Positions 1-12,500 are shown, counted from the first letter of the stretch. The stretch is DNA of 64,000 bases from Ehretia macrophylla (GCA_037974665.1 CM075767.1:87818644-87882643); one strand, 5' to 3'. Program-made: numbers and translations. The notes: a model not told the origin generated them from the letters alone.

Positions 1-2328
1 TGGGTTCGGTTGCAAGAAAAGCTTATTTGTCAACATGCAATGATCAAAATTACATTTAGCTTATAAGGGAAACTACGGACAGCCTACTAAACATATAATT
101 TCACACAATATTCAAATGATCAACGCTTAGCAAAACTACCTAGTCATTAGGGTTTCCATTTCGTGCATATTCGTGCAATTTGAGCCTCAACCCAACTCAA
201 AGTCAATCTCAAACCATGCATCAGTAATTCAAACATCCTCAAGTACTCAAAACAGTCCACGCAACATCCCAGCACCACAATTCTAAGCAATTAGCACCAC
301 AAGAGAGGTTACAACAATTTTCCAAGCATGTAGCTAAGTGAAACCTTTACTGCAATAGGCTGTTTTCTCACAATCAATAGGATAATCAAACAATCTCCAA
401 ATTCAGTGAATAAGATGTCAAATTAAAGCTTAATAAGTTAACTAAAATCAGAAACAAACCTTGCATCAATTGGAGTTCGTAATCATTAGATATATCCGAA
501 ACAGTGGAATAGCACAAAACTGTCCAGATTTGCACACTTTTCAGTAATTGACGTTTTTCAGGTCCTTAGGGTCAGTTTTAGCCTTAGTCCATTTCTGGAA
601 AAATTGTCCAGAACTGAAACATCTATCAGCACACCAAATTTCATGCATTTTTGACATCATTTACTAAGTCAAATAGGGTTCGTTCCACAAAGTCAGTACA
701 TCTGCCAAAACCTGCTTCGTTTTTCCAGATTTCCAGATTTTGACACATTTTAAGGATTTTCCATTTTGAGGACTTTAGAGTCAAAATTAGCTTCGGCCTA
801 TTTCTGGAAAAAATGTTTAAAACTGTCCAAACTAGTCACCTACCAATTTTAATGCATTTTCAACATCATTTTCCTAGCTAAACTTACGTCGAAACAGACT
901 GGTCAGAGAGCTGTCAACAATTCGACTTCACCTAGCATCATTTTCAAGCCAAGATCTTGCCATGCATGGTTGTTTAAGCTTATGAACGACCATATAACTC
1001 AAGTACAGAAGAAAATACACACATTTATGAGCATGCATGTGGATTTTTGAAGAGTTTTCAAAAGGTTTTAACCCTCACCTTAGCAATCAACCACAAAGAT
1101 GCACAAAAGCTTGTTGAAGCACAACTTTCTTCCTCTCCTTGCCTAGCCGAATCCCAACTAGCTTTTCTCTATTTTTCCTAGCTTAGTGATCAATCTCTTA
1201 GTACATTCATGTAGTTAGGACTTGAAGAAAAGAAATGGATGCCAAGAAGCTTACCTAGGCCGAATAGAAGTCTTCAATGTGCATGCATGTGTGATTTTCA
1301 CTTCCTAGCTAGCTCGGTTGAGGTCCTTTGCTTGTGGCTTGCTTTGTTTAGCTATGGTGTGAAGAAGACAAGCTATGGAGGTAGAGAACTCAGCCAAGGC
1401 CGAGAATGAGAGAGGAGAATGAGAGGAAGAGAGAAAGATAGAGAAATGAAAGAAGAAATGACAAAACATGTGACAAGAATAAAGCTTTTCGCAAACATCC
1501 AAGCAATGGTCGGCCTTGGCTTCCAAATCTGATTTTTTTTTGTGTCTTCAAGATGGAATTTTGAAATGTTAGCATGGGCCATGAGCTCTTGGTCGAGCAA
1601 GAGAGAGATTTGAGGTGGTTTTGATCATTTTTTTTTATGCATTTTGTGTCATAGTTTGTCTAAGCATGCATATTTAATTGTATAATTGTTCAAACCTTGT
1701 GCAAACACCATGGTATAGTCGGCCAAGCTAGCTCCCAATCTGAATTTCTTTTTTGTCAACTTTTGATCATTAATTAATTGTGTCTTGAAAGTGCAAAAAG
1801 AATAAGGAATAAAGAATGAGAATGTCTAACTTTTGGTGCTATTTCGTCTTCTAGTGAGTTGAATTAGGATTATTATATTGATAATGGATTTTGTAGGATT
1901 GTTTAATAGTCTAGTGCTTCGTGTAAGATGCTATCTTGATTAGCGTGAAGGCACGCTTTCCTAGATCTAGGGCACGCACTACGAGGTAGGACACGAACTA
2001 CGAGACGAACGCACATTTTTAAGTAAATGCACGCAACCCTAAATGAATGCAAGTAATCCAATGCATGGCACATAAAATGGACACAATTCTTAAACCTAGG
2101 TCAAGGCACGCAAATCTAGATTAGGGCACACGAAACGAGGTAATGCACACAATTCGAAGTCGGGGCACATAAGTCAAGGATTAGGGCACATAATTCTAGG
2201 TCAAGACACGAATGACGAGGCATGCACGAAAACCAAGACAGGACACGTAATCCAAGGTTGGTCATATAATTAGGGGTCTATGGCACGCAAACAGAGGTAT
2301 GACACATTATTAGGGGTCGGGGCTCACA
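1..2328 (-). mobile_element. Element A: LTR of chromovirus family 1, cut by the window edge
   Basis: This is a reversed family-1 LTR whose 5' end (read on the - strand) lies at 2328, where ...GGGGCTCACA meets 5S sequence. It aligns by eye with the CE LTR at about 36260-38416 and shares the same order of blocks. The region near its 5' end (about 1930-2328) is roughly 170 bp longer than in the other copies because of extra degenerate short repeats. The rest of the element lies left of the window, so it may be the 5' LTR of an element or a solo LTR. It sits inside a 5S rRNA gene, between gene positions 19 and 20. It is a fossil of the Ty3/gypsy Tekay/Del type. The family assignment rests on similarity to elements B and CE. 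Confidence 0.9.
1930..2328 (-). repeat. Degenerate GCACG/CACAC minirepeats in LTR A
   Basis: The stretch consists of loosely repeated units of about 20-25 bp built around GGCACGCA, GGCACACGA or GGACACGA spaced by CTAGGTCA-like and ACGAGGT-like words. The same type of repeat is present but shorter in the other family-1 LTRs (about 4950-5190, 17575-17790, 38190-38416 and 54915-55142). It lies at the 5' end of the LTR, where the enhancer part of U3 is expected. Copy-number change in this block explains much of the LTR length variation. No function is shown. Confidence 0.7.
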
Positions 2329-2429
2329 CTAATGCACCTGATCCCATCAGAACTCCGAAGTTAAGCGTGCTTGGGTGAGAGTGGTACTAGGATGGGTGAC
2401 CCCTTAGGAAGTCCTCGTGTTGCAACCCC
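2329..2429 (+). rRNA. 5S rRNA, 5' truncated copy
   Basis: Gene positions 20-120 remain and the first 19 are displaced by element A. The control region differs from the local consensus at two places (GGGTGAGAGTGG for GGGCGAGAGTAG), and CCTTAGG stands for CCCTGGG. Without its start and upstream TATA-like box this copy is almost certainly not expressed as 5S rRNA. Confidence 0.95.
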
Positions 2430-2953
2430 CATTTTCAATTTTTTTAGCTCCGGTTAGGGTTGCCAAGATACTTTATCCACCACATTTCTATTATCGAATC
2501 CCACGGCACCTTGGGCAAGACAACTTCGCTTCACATTGAGGCTGGGCCCGCAAACCGAGGGCGTAGGGCTTGTGACCAAGTCTCCATCGCTTCGGTGCCC
2601 ATAACTTTTGATCCGTCAGGAGTTAAGCGGCGCACAACATACCGTTGCAAAGCTCTCCAAGAGCTCTATGACGGGGGCAGCTATCTTGCTCGATGTACCC
2701 TTTTTGGAGCCCAAAATCGAACGTTTTCATCAGTTTCGGGCCACTTTTCTTCTTTTGCTATGTTTTTTCGTCCCGGATCGTACGTCGTCAGCTATTAAAA
2801 GGACGACAACCTTACTCACGGGACATTAGAGGATGCTGCGTTGTTGAGGCGGTTGGGTTGTCGTTAAGCCCATTGGGCCTTTTGAATGGGCCACTTCTCT
2901 AGGCTGGGACTGTGAACCGTTAACACATAAAGGAATTGTGCCCTCAACATAAT

Positions 2954-3073
2954 GGGTGAGATCATACCAGCACTAATGCACCGGATCCCATCAGAACTCC
3001 GAAGTTAAGCGTGCTTGGGCGAGAGTAGTACTAGGATGGGTAACCCCCTGGGAAGTCCTCGTGTTGCACCCAC
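2954..3073 (+). rRNA. 5S rRNA gene
   Basis: This is a full-length 120-nt copy with an intact A box (AAGTTAAGCGTGCTTGG). Differences include GAGATC for GCGATC near the start and GGGTAACC for GGGTGACC in box C. The upstream ACACATAAAGG and the downstream T-run are present. Confidence 0.95.
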
Positions 3074-3629
3074 CTTTTCAATTTTTTTTGCTCCGGTTAG
3101 GGTTGCCAAGATACTTTATCCATCACATTTCTATAATCGAATCCCACAGCACCTTGGGCAAGACAACTTCGCTTCACGTGGAGGCTGGGCCAGCAAACCG
3201 AGGGCGTAGGGTTTGTGACCACGTCTCCGTCGCTCTGGTGCCCATAACTTTGATCCGTAAGGAGTTACAGGGCGTACGGCATACCGTTGGAAAGCTCTCC
3301 GAGTCCTCTGCGACGGGGGCATCAAACTTGCTTGCTGTACCCTTTTTGGAGCCCAAAATCAAACGTTTTGATCAGTTTCGGGCCACTTTTCTACTTTTGC
3401 TATGTTTTTCCGTCCCGGATCGTATGTTGTGAGCTGTTAAAAGGTCGTCAGCCTTACTCGTTGGACATTAGAGGGCCCTACAATGCGTCGATATCACGTC
3501 TTGCGAAGATGCTACGTTGTTGAAGTGGATGGGTTGTCGTTAAGCCCATTGGGCCTTTTGAATGGGCCATCTCTCTAGGCTGGGACTATGAACCGTTAAC
3601 ACATAAAGGAATTGCGCCCTCAACATGAC

Positions 3630-3749
3630 GGGTGCAATCATACCAGCCCTAATGCAATGGATCCCATCAGAACTCGGAAGTTAAGCGTGCTTGGGCGAGA
3701 GTACTACTAGGATGGGTGACCCCTTGGGAAGTCCACGTGTTGCACCCTC
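3630..3749 (+). rRNA. 5S rRNA gene
   Basis: The copy is full length with several substitutions: GCAATC (a CpG change), CAGCCCTAATGCAATGG in the first loop region, CTCGGAAG, and GAGTACTAC for GAGTAGTAC in the internal control region. The T-run follows as ATTTTCAATTTTTTTTT. Confidence 0.93.
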
Positions 3750-4319
3750 ATTTTCAATTTTTTTTTCTCCGGTTAGGGTTCTCAAGATACTTTATCCACC
3801 ACATTTCTATTATCAAATCCCACGGCACCTTGGGCAAGACAACTTCGCTTCACGTGGAGGCTGGGCCCGCAAACCGAGGGCGTTGGGCTTGTGACCTGGT
3901 CTCCGTCGCTCCGGTGCCCATAACTTTTGATCCGTCAGGAGTTACGCGGCACACAACATACCGTTGCAAAGCTCTTCGAGAGCTCTATGATCGAGTAAGA
4001 TAGCTGCCCCAGCTATCTTACTCGATGTGCCCTTTTTGGAGATCAAAATCAAATGTTTTTATCAGTTTTGGGCCATTTTTCTTCATTTGCTATGTTTTTC
4101 CATCCCGGATAGTACATCGTGACCTATTAAAAGGACGACAACCTTACTCATGGGACATTAGAGGGCCCTACAACGCGTCGATATAACATCTTGCGAGGAT
4201 GCTGCGTTGTTGAAGCAGACGGGTTGTTTTTAAGCCCATTGGGCCTTCTGAATTGGCCATCTCTCTAGGCTGGGACTGTGAACCGTAAACACATAAAGGA
4301 ATTGTGCCCTCAACACGAC

Positions 4320-4369
4320 GGGTGCGATAATACTATTACTAATGCACCGGATCCCATTAGAACTCTGAA
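4320..4369 (+). rRNA. 5S rRNA, 3' truncated copy
   Basis: Only the first 50 positions remain. The sequence passes into the integrase end of element B at CTGAA (4365-4369), which fits both partners. The internal control region is therefore absent and the copy cannot be a working Pol III gene. Confidence 0.92.
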
Positions 4370-4940
4370 CTTATGAAGACTGTTGATAATATCCACCTCA
4401 TCCGGAAACGGATGCTTACCGCCCAAAGCAGGCATAAGAGTTATGTAGACCGATAGAGACGGAGCCTAGAGTTTGAGGTCAGAGACAAGGTGTTCTTGAA
4501 GATATCACCCCGGAGGGGACTGATTAAACATGGCAGGGGTGAAAAGTTGAGCCCGAGGTTTGTAGGACTATTTGAGATAATTGAGAAGGTTGGCAAATTG
4601 GCGTATCGCCTAGTAGTACCCCAGAACCTCTCCAATATTCACGACGTCTTTCATGTTTCTATGCTGCTGAAATATCATCCTGATCCATCACATATCTTGG
4701 AGCCAGAGCCGTTGCAGCTTCGGGAGAACTTGTCTTACGAGGAGAAGCCCATTTGGATCCTAGACCAACAAGATCGGGAGTTGCGCAACAAAACTATACC
4801 AATGGTGAAAGTGATGTGGGATCATCATGGAGTTGAAGAAGCAACGTGGGAAAGGCGAGACCAGATGGAGCAGCAATATCCAGCTTTATTTCAAAGGTAA
4901 TATTGAATTTCGGGATGAAATTCTTTTAAGGAGGGGAGGA
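4365..4940 (+). pseudogene. Element B: partial 3' internal piece (integrase end, chromodomain-like tail)
   Basis: The piece encodes the C-terminal part of a chromovirus integrase with the words [15 protein letters not shown] and [19 protein letters not shown] chromodomain-like tail follows (ILDQQDRELRNK...VKVMWDHHGVEEATWE). It ends in the purine tract AGGAGGGGAGGA (4929-4940) right before the TG of LTR1. The same sequence recurs at about 16990-17560, so this belonged to a second element upstream that shared LTR1. It is a fossil fragment. Confidence 0.9.
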
Positions 4941-7900
4941 TGTGAGGCCCGACCTCGATTTGCGTGCGATACCTCATTTCGTGTGCCCTTATCTAGATTT
5001 GCGTGTCTTGACCTAGGTTTAAGAATTGTGTTCATTTTGTGTGCCTTGCATTGAATTACGTGCATTCATTTAAAATTGCGTGCATTTACTTGGAAAACGT
5101 GCGTTCGTCTCGTAGTTCGTGTCCTACCTCGTAGTGTGTGTCCTAGACCTAGGAAAGCGTGCCCTCACGCTAAACAAGAAAGTATCTTACACGAAGCACT
5201 AGGTCATTAATTAATCCTACAAAATCCACTAACTATTATTAAATTACTAATTCAACTCACTAGAAGACAAAATTTCACTAAACACTAAGCATTTCTCATT
5301 CTTTATTCCTTATTCTTTTTGCACTTCCAACACCCAATAAAATAATATTCCAATAGATGACAAAAAATCAGAATTTTTATAGCCTTGGCCGACCACTAGG
5401 TGGTATTTGTGGATGTTTGCTCAATTCAAATTGGTTCTAGACAACTTATGACAATCCTATGACACAATTGCATAAAAAAATTGCTCAAACCTCCTCAAAA
5501 CTCCACCTTGCTCGACCAAACCCTCTTTGCCCATACTAGGAATTTCAAATATGTTCTTGAAGACACAAAAAAAGCTGAATTATCAAGCCGTAGGCCGACC
5601 ACTTGCTTCAAGATTTGCAAACCCATCATTTTTGTCATTTCTTGTCATTTTCCTTCTTTCTTCCTCAACTTCTCTCTCTCCCTCTCATTCTTCTCCCTCT
5701 CTCGGCCCTAGCTGAAAATTGTTGGCTTCATAGCTCATCTTCTTCACACCATAGTTAATCAAGACAATCAACAAGCAAGAAATTCGATCAAGCTAGCTAC
5801 GATGCAAGAAAACTAATAAGCTTGAGTTATATGTGTGTTCATAAGCTTCTTCAACCATGCATGGCAAGATTTTGGCTTGAAAGTGATGATAGGTGAAATT
5901 GGATTATGTGACAGCTCTCTGACCTGTTGTTTCGAGGTACGTTTGGCTAAGAAAATGATGTTGAAAATGCATGAAAATTCGTAGGTGACTAGTTTTACCA
6001 GTTTTGAATATTTTTCACAGAAATAGGCCAAAGCTAATTTCGACTCTAAGGTCCTCAAAATGGAAAATCATTAAAATGTGTCCAAATCTGGAAATCTGGA
6101 AAAATGAAGCAGGTTTTGGCAGATGCACTGACCTTTTAGAACGAACCAGATTTGACTTCGTAAATGATGTCCAAAATGTATGAAATTTGGAGTGCTACTA
6201 TATTTTTCATTTCTGGACATTTTTCTCAGAAATGGACTAAGGCTAAATCTGAACCTAAGGACCTTAAAAACGTCAATTATTAAAATGTGTGCAAATCTGG
6301 ACAGTTTTGTGCTATCCTACTGTTTCGGCTATAACTATTGATCCCGAACTCCAAATGATGCAAGGTTTGTTTCTGATTTTAGTTCACTTCTTAAGATTTA
6401 ATTTGACATCTTATTCCTTGGAATTGGATATTGTTTGCTTATCTTAATTATTGTGAGAAAATAGCTTATTGCAGTGAGTGTTTCACTTGGTTATATGCTT
6501 AGAAAATTTGTTGTAACTTCTCTTGTGGTATTAAATGCTTGGGATTGTGGCGTTGAGATTTTTTGTGGACTGTTTTGAGTACCTGGGGATGTTTGAATTA
6601 TTTGATGCATGGCTTGAGATTGATTTGAGTTGACTTAGGGTTTAATCGCACGGGTAAGCACGAAATGGAAACCCTAATGACTAGGTAGGCTTGATAAGTA
6701 TTGATCATTTGGATATTGTGTGGAATTATAAGCTTAGTAGGCTTCCCGTAGTTGCCCTTATAACCCTAAATGTGATTTTGATCATTGCATGTTGACAAAT
6801 AGGCTTTTCTTGCATCCGAACCGACGTAGATGTTGTTGCATGTTGAATAATCTTATTACTTGATTACGTGGACTTCGAAATGAGTTATATGGCTTGATTT
6901 ACATGCGTTACATGGCTGTCCGTTTAATGTTCATATAACTCTATATGCCTTTCAAATGAAATTACTCGTCTTATCGTGCCTTGCTTGTTTACTTATCAAT
7001 GTGCAATCTTATGACTGTTCGGAGGCAACCTACTTTGTTGTCCTCCTAATGTGATATATTAAATGTCATAAATGTGCATTGCATACAATGTTGTAACCTT
7101 TCATTCTGGCTTGGTAGCGATCACGCACAACGGGCGGCATCGGGCTTGCCGGTGCACCCGTGACTACCATGGTCCCATTCCCTCTCTCGCTTGGGGGCTA
7201 GACTTCCTCGGAGAGTTGGGTCGTAGGATTTCGGGGTACATCCGGAGTACACCCACTTGGCGCTTTAAGGGGATGAATTGAAGTCAAGCGCAACAACTGA
7301 GAGCAAAAGCTCACCGTATCCTTTTCTATATGTATAAGTACTCTCGCTTGGTTCCTAGAGAACCTCAGGGAGGAAAGACTTGTGTTTCTATTCCTTTACT
7401 TTATATTATTGTTATGTACTTAATTGTGTTATATTCATGCTTGCAAAAAGATTTTCATAAGTTGAACCAGAAAATGAGTTTCAAAACCTATTTCTCGTTC
7501 CCCCCTCGCTGAGTTCATAAGGACTCACTCTCTTTTATCATCTCAGGTGAAGAAGATCAAGAACAGGTACCTGAGGACGATGTGCCTAACGATGATTCTT
7601 TGGAGTGATTGCCTGTTCCTATGTGTTCTGCTTGATATATGGCCATTTGTGAAAACTATGCTACTTGAAGACTGTTTCTTTCATGTTGTTCAATGTTGTG
7701 ATGTAAAAGACCCCCGTTGTAATTTGGGGTCTAATTTTGGTTTGTACTGATATTAGCTAGACAGATACTAGACACTACTATGGTCATTTTGCTATTATTA
7801 CTGCTAGTATCTATAATATGATTATGAGGTATTAGGTAAAGGCTAAGTAAAATGAACCAATCAAATCTTAAACAGGTACTCGCTATTAAGCTAAGATCAA

Positions 7901-8242
7901 CAGGTACTTTTGTAACGAGGATAAACAAACAAACAAGACATAGTATCATGCTAGGTTATTAATCAAACAAGACATTGAGATAATCAGTAGGTATTTCAAT
8001 TGAGGGTAAATAGTAATCCTATTTGGAAATGAAATTGAGATTGGAAAACCTGAGGCGTTTGGAGAATTAGGTCAAACCAAGAGCCCAATTACAACCGTTA
8101 TGCTGCCGGTTTCTCAAAAAAATTTGGAGTTTAGTCAAAACATTAAGTGTTAAATTTTCATGAACGATTGAGAACGAGACGTGAGTTGAATGTTTAGATC
8201 ACACCCTAGTCTAACCTTTATAGGCCGGGCTGGGGCGTGACA
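4941..8242 (+). repeat. Element B LTR1 (family 1)
   Basis: The LTR starts TGTGAGGCCCGACC after the polypurine tract and ends GGGGCGTGACA before the leader. It is about 3.3 kb long, about 0.26 kb shorter than LTR2. It contains the minirepeat 5' part, a CT-rich stretch near 5640-5700, the conserved CTCTCGCTTGGGG / GGGTCGTAGG block (7180-7230), and the acceptor-like site plus acidic frame at about 7535-7608. Open frames here such as 7330-7512 are not supported as genes. Confidence 0.93.
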
Positions 8243-8256
8243 CTTTAGAATAAGAA

Positions 8257-8268
8257 TGGTATCAGAGC
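8257..8268 (+). other. Primer-binding site, initiator tRNA-Met type (element B)
   Basis: TGGTATCAGAGC lies 14 nt after the LTR1 end. It matches the complement of the 3' end of plant initiator tRNA-Met, the usual primer for many plant Ty3/gypsy elements. Confidence 0.9.
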
Positions 8269-8510
8269 TTAGATTGCTTAAGCCGGGTTTATCTCTCGGA
8301 CCGTGGGTAGAGCCCAAAGATAATTAGGATGAGTTGTTTATATGTTATTGAGTGATAGTGTTAAATGTGCCTTCTATGTTTTATGTGTTTAAGTGATTAA
8401 CATGCCTTAATTGTTTCTAGAATTGTATCTATATTATGTTGCATATCTTATGCATTAAATTCTTAATTGTCATATTTCAATAAATTGTGCATCGTAATCT
8501 GTGCCTATAG

Positions 8511-9540
8511 ATGGCTGGCCCTAGTACCTGTACTACTAATAGGAGCGGTGAACCCCAAGAGTCCGGAGATGCCTATCAAACTAATCCTGGTATAGCTATG
8601 TTTAATATGATGGCGAATGCCATGGATCGTGTATCACGAGTGATGGAGCGTCAAGATGCACGTGAGGCCAACAACAACAACAACAACAGGAATGAGAGTA
8701 ACCATGAGAGACATAGCAGAATGAGGGAGTTCCTTGACTTTCGCCCATCCAAATTCCACGGGGAAGCTGATGATGAGAAAGCAGAGGCTTGGCTGTCTGA
8801 GATCGAGAAGATTTTCAGGCCACTTGATTATACAGATGAAGAAAAGGTAGAGTTTGATGTGTTTCTGTTGCACGGGGATGCTGAACATTGCTGGCACAAT
8901 GTGGAGGCACTATGGGAAACTGATCAGACACCTCGCTTGTGGGGTAATTTCGTTAAGGCATTCAAGGAGAAATATGTACCTGTAGTTTCTAGGCAGAGGC
9001 GGATTGAGGAGTTCATGCACTTGACCCAGGGTAACATGACGGTGACCCAGTACGAGGCTCATTTTGACCGACTGTCCCATTATGCTCAATATATAGTTAG
9101 TACTCCAGAGGTGAAGATGTCGAAATTTACTACTGGATTGAGGCCAGAGATTCAGGACCAGTTGGCTTCTCATGACTTCAAAACCTATTCTGCTATCTTT
9201 GCTGCTGCCTCTCGAGTTGAGAAGAGGAAACTAGATGGAGCCGGTTCGAGTCAGCCGAACAAGAAACCATACCAACCTCCAGGTCAATAGAGGAAATTTT
9301 AGAGTCAGAGTCGTAGTCAGGGCCAGAGCCAGAACAGACCAGTGAATAACCGTGGCCCGACGAAAGCGCCATCAGCCTCTTCCACCCGTGGACCCACAGG
9401 TAGTTCACCTACTACTTAGTCTGTTAGATGTTCTTATTGTGATAAGAAGGGCCATACCGAGGCCCAGTGTTGGAGGAAATCAGGACGATGTATGAGATGT
9501 GGTAGTGATCAGCATCAGATCCAGGATTGCCCTAACCGGT
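8511..9540 (+). pseudogene. Element B gag region with two CCHC knuckles
   Basis: The region begins MAGPSTCTTNRSGEPQ and has an Asn-rich tract (about residues 55-62), then the retrotransposon gag core (FRPSKFHGEADDEKAEAWL...). At about 9425-9540 there are two zinc-knuckle words of CxxCxxxGHxxxxC type (CSYCDKKGHTEAQC and CMRCGSDQHQIQDC). In the family gag packages element RNA into virus-like particles. This is a fossil copy. Confidence 0.88.
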
Positions 9541-9599
9541 AGGCAGGACAGAATTAGGGTAAACCAGCTGCTAGAGGCAAGACTCCAGTTCCTAGAGTT

Positions 9600-12500
9600 C
9601 AGGCTCGAGCTTATGCTATTGAGTGCGAGGAGATTCCAGATGAGACCGCTGTTGTTGAAGGTACATTCTTCATACTGAATCAACCTGTTAAGGTGTTAAT
9701 TGATTCGGGTACTACTCATTCATTTATTACTCCCTTATGTATGGAACGTGTGAAACTGAAAGTTGTATGTTTGCCATACGAAGTAGAAGTTGGTACTCCA
9801 ATGGGTTCTAAACTTGTTACTAACTCAGCTTGTAAAGCATGTAAAATCCAAACTAAGGATAGGGAATTCTCAGCCAATTTTATTGTATTACCTTTTCGAG
9901 ACTATGAGGTCATTTTAGGGATGGACTGGTTGGCAAAACATCATGTCCTACTAGATTATCAGGCGAATATTATAACGTTCCGGGTACCTGGTCAACCAAT
10001 ACTGGAGGTAATGGGTCGAAGAGATTTCACCGGGAGTTCTATCATTTCATCTACGAAAGCAGTGAAGTCCTTGAGAAAAGGGTGTAGCAAATACTTAGCT
10101 TACCTTATCAACAAGCCGTCGGACAAAGCTAAGTTGGAGGAGATGCCAATGACCAAAGATTATGCGGATGTGTTTCCAGAAGAATTGCCCAGTTTACCCC
10201 CAAATCGGGAAATCGAGTTTGTTATAGAGTTACTGCTTGGCGCCCAGCCGATATCTAAAGCTCCCTATCGTATGGCACCGGCCGAGCTACAAGAATTGAA
10301 GGACCAATTGCAAGGATTACTGAAGAAGGGGTTTGTTCAACCAAGTTCTTCATCGTGGGGTGCACCAGTTCTATTTGTAAAGAAGAAAGATGGAACGTTG
10401 AGGCTATGCATTGACTACCGAGGATTGAACCAAGTGACTGTCAAGAATAAATACCCACTTCCTCTGATTGACGAGTTGTTTGATCAACTTCAAGGAGCCA
10501 AAGTGTATTCGAAACTCGACTTGAGGCAAGGGTATTATCAATTGCGGATCAAAAAGGAAGATGTGCCTAAAACGGCTTTCAGGACGAGATATGGGCATTA
10601 TGAATATGTGGTGATGCCTTTTGGACTAACCAATGCCCCTACAGCTTTTATGGATTTGATGCACAGGGTGTTTCAACCCTACTTGGACCAATTTGTGGTG
10701 ATCTTCATTGATGATATTTTGGTATACTCGAAATCTGAGACGGAGCATGAGCAACATATACGGTTGGTACTGCAGAAACTTTGAGAGCATCAATTGTATG
10801 CAAAGTTTAGCAAGTGCGAATTTTGGTTGCAGTAGATTGCATTTTTGGGGCATATCATATCCCAAGAAGGAATAGCGGTGGATCCAGCAAAGATAGATGC
10901 AGTGATGTCTTGGAAGAAGCCGGAGAATGTTACAGAGGTTCGGAGTTTCCTTGGTCTAGCCGGCTATTATCGGAGATTCGTGAAAGATTTCTCTAAGATT
11001 GCTGGACCGCTTACAAAGCTCACTCAAAAGAAAACAAGTTCGTGTGGGATGATAAGTGTGAGAACAGCTTTCAAGAGTTGAAGAAAAGATTGACTACCGC
11101 ACCTGTTCTTGCATTGCCTGAAGGAAGTCAAGGTTTTGTAATCTATAGCGATGCTTCAAAGGAAGGACTGGGTTGTGTGTTGATGCAAAATGGAAGGGTG
11201 ATTGCATATGCTTCTAGGAAACCAAAGCCGTATGAATTGAACTACCTGACGCATGATTTGGAGTTAGCGGCTATTGTTTTTGCACTCAAGAAATGGAGGC
11301 ATTATCTGTGGGGTAACAAGTTTGAGGTATTTACTGATCATAAGAGCTTGAAATACTTGTTCTCTCAAAAAGAGTTGAATATGAGGCAAAGACGGTGGAT
11401 GGAGCTTTTGGATGATTATAACTGCACAATCAATTATGTGCCTGGTAAAGCAAATGTAGTTGCAGATGCCTTAAGTAGGAAAACAAGCATGGCTAAACTG
11501 GAAGTCAAGGTACAGGAGTTGTTTGAGGAAGCATTTTTGTGGAAACCACAATTGACTCGGAAAGGGTTACTTTTTGCCACTACGCAAGTTCAATCGGCCT
11601 TGTTGTCTAAATTACGAGTGGTTCAACAGAAGGACCAACTATTTCAGAAGATTAAAGAAAGCAACGCGGATTTCAAGTTTCATGATGATGGTGTTTGGAG
11701 GTTTAGGAACTGGATTTGTGTTCCCAATGAGCCAGAGCTGAAAAAGAAGATTCTTGAAGAAGCCCATAATTCTAGATATACTATTCTCCCCGGCGGAACA
11801 AAGATGTACCGGGATTTGAAGCAACACTATTGGTGGAATAACATGAAAAGAGAAATTGCGGAGTTTGTGGCACGGTGCTTGACTTGCCAGAGAGTCAAAG
11901 CAGAACATCAACGACCCACAGGTTTACTTCAGCCGTTGGAGATCCCTCAAAGGAAATGGGAACATATAACTATTGACTTTGTTATGGACCTGCCCAGATC
12001 ACAAAAGGTCATACCGCCGTTTGGGTCATAGTGGATAGATTGACTAAGTCGGCACACTTTTTACCGATGAACAAGGAGGATAGTCCAGAGAAATTGGGAG
12101 ATATATATTTGGCGGATATTGTAAAATTGTACGGGATGCCTGTGAGTATTGTATTAGATAGGGATCCTCGTTTTACTTCCCGATTTTGGAAGAGATTGCA
12201 AGAAGCTTTGGGAACGAAGTTGAGTTTTAGCATGGCTTATCACCCTCAGACTGACGGCCAATTGGAGAGAACTATTCAGATTTTGGAGGATATGCTGAGG
12301 GCGTATGTTTCAGACTTCGGGAAAGATTGGGAGAAATATCTAGCTCTAGCGGAGTTCACTTATAATAATAGTTATCAGGTCACTATCGGGATGGCCCCAT
12401 TTGAGGCGTTGTATGGATGTAGGTGTCGATCGCCAATTTACTAGGATGAAGTAGGTGAGACGAAGACTTTTGACCCGACCCTTTTACCTGAACTTATGAA

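Larger units (their letters stand above)
2329..4369 (+). repeat. 5S rDNA array, block 1
   Basis: This block holds a 5' truncated 5S gene, two complete genes and a 3' truncated gene, with spacings of about 644-690 bp. The spacers contain the same conserved words as the rest of the array: a TTAGGGTT box after the gene, the AGCTCTC palindrome, TGGGCC boxes before the next gene, and AACACATAAAGG about 30 bp upstream of the next gene. The left end is cut by element A. The right end is cut by element B at gene position 50, with a 5-bp overlap (CTGAA) between 5S and element sequence. Confidence 0.95.

Noticed and set aside
2954-3629. Possibility that the 5S-bearing units are Cassandra-type TRIM elements
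   Set aside because: Cassandra elements carry 5S-like sequence in short LTRs with TG..CA ends and target duplications. Here units are strictly tandem at 677 bp with no such ends, so this is ordinary 5S rDNA.
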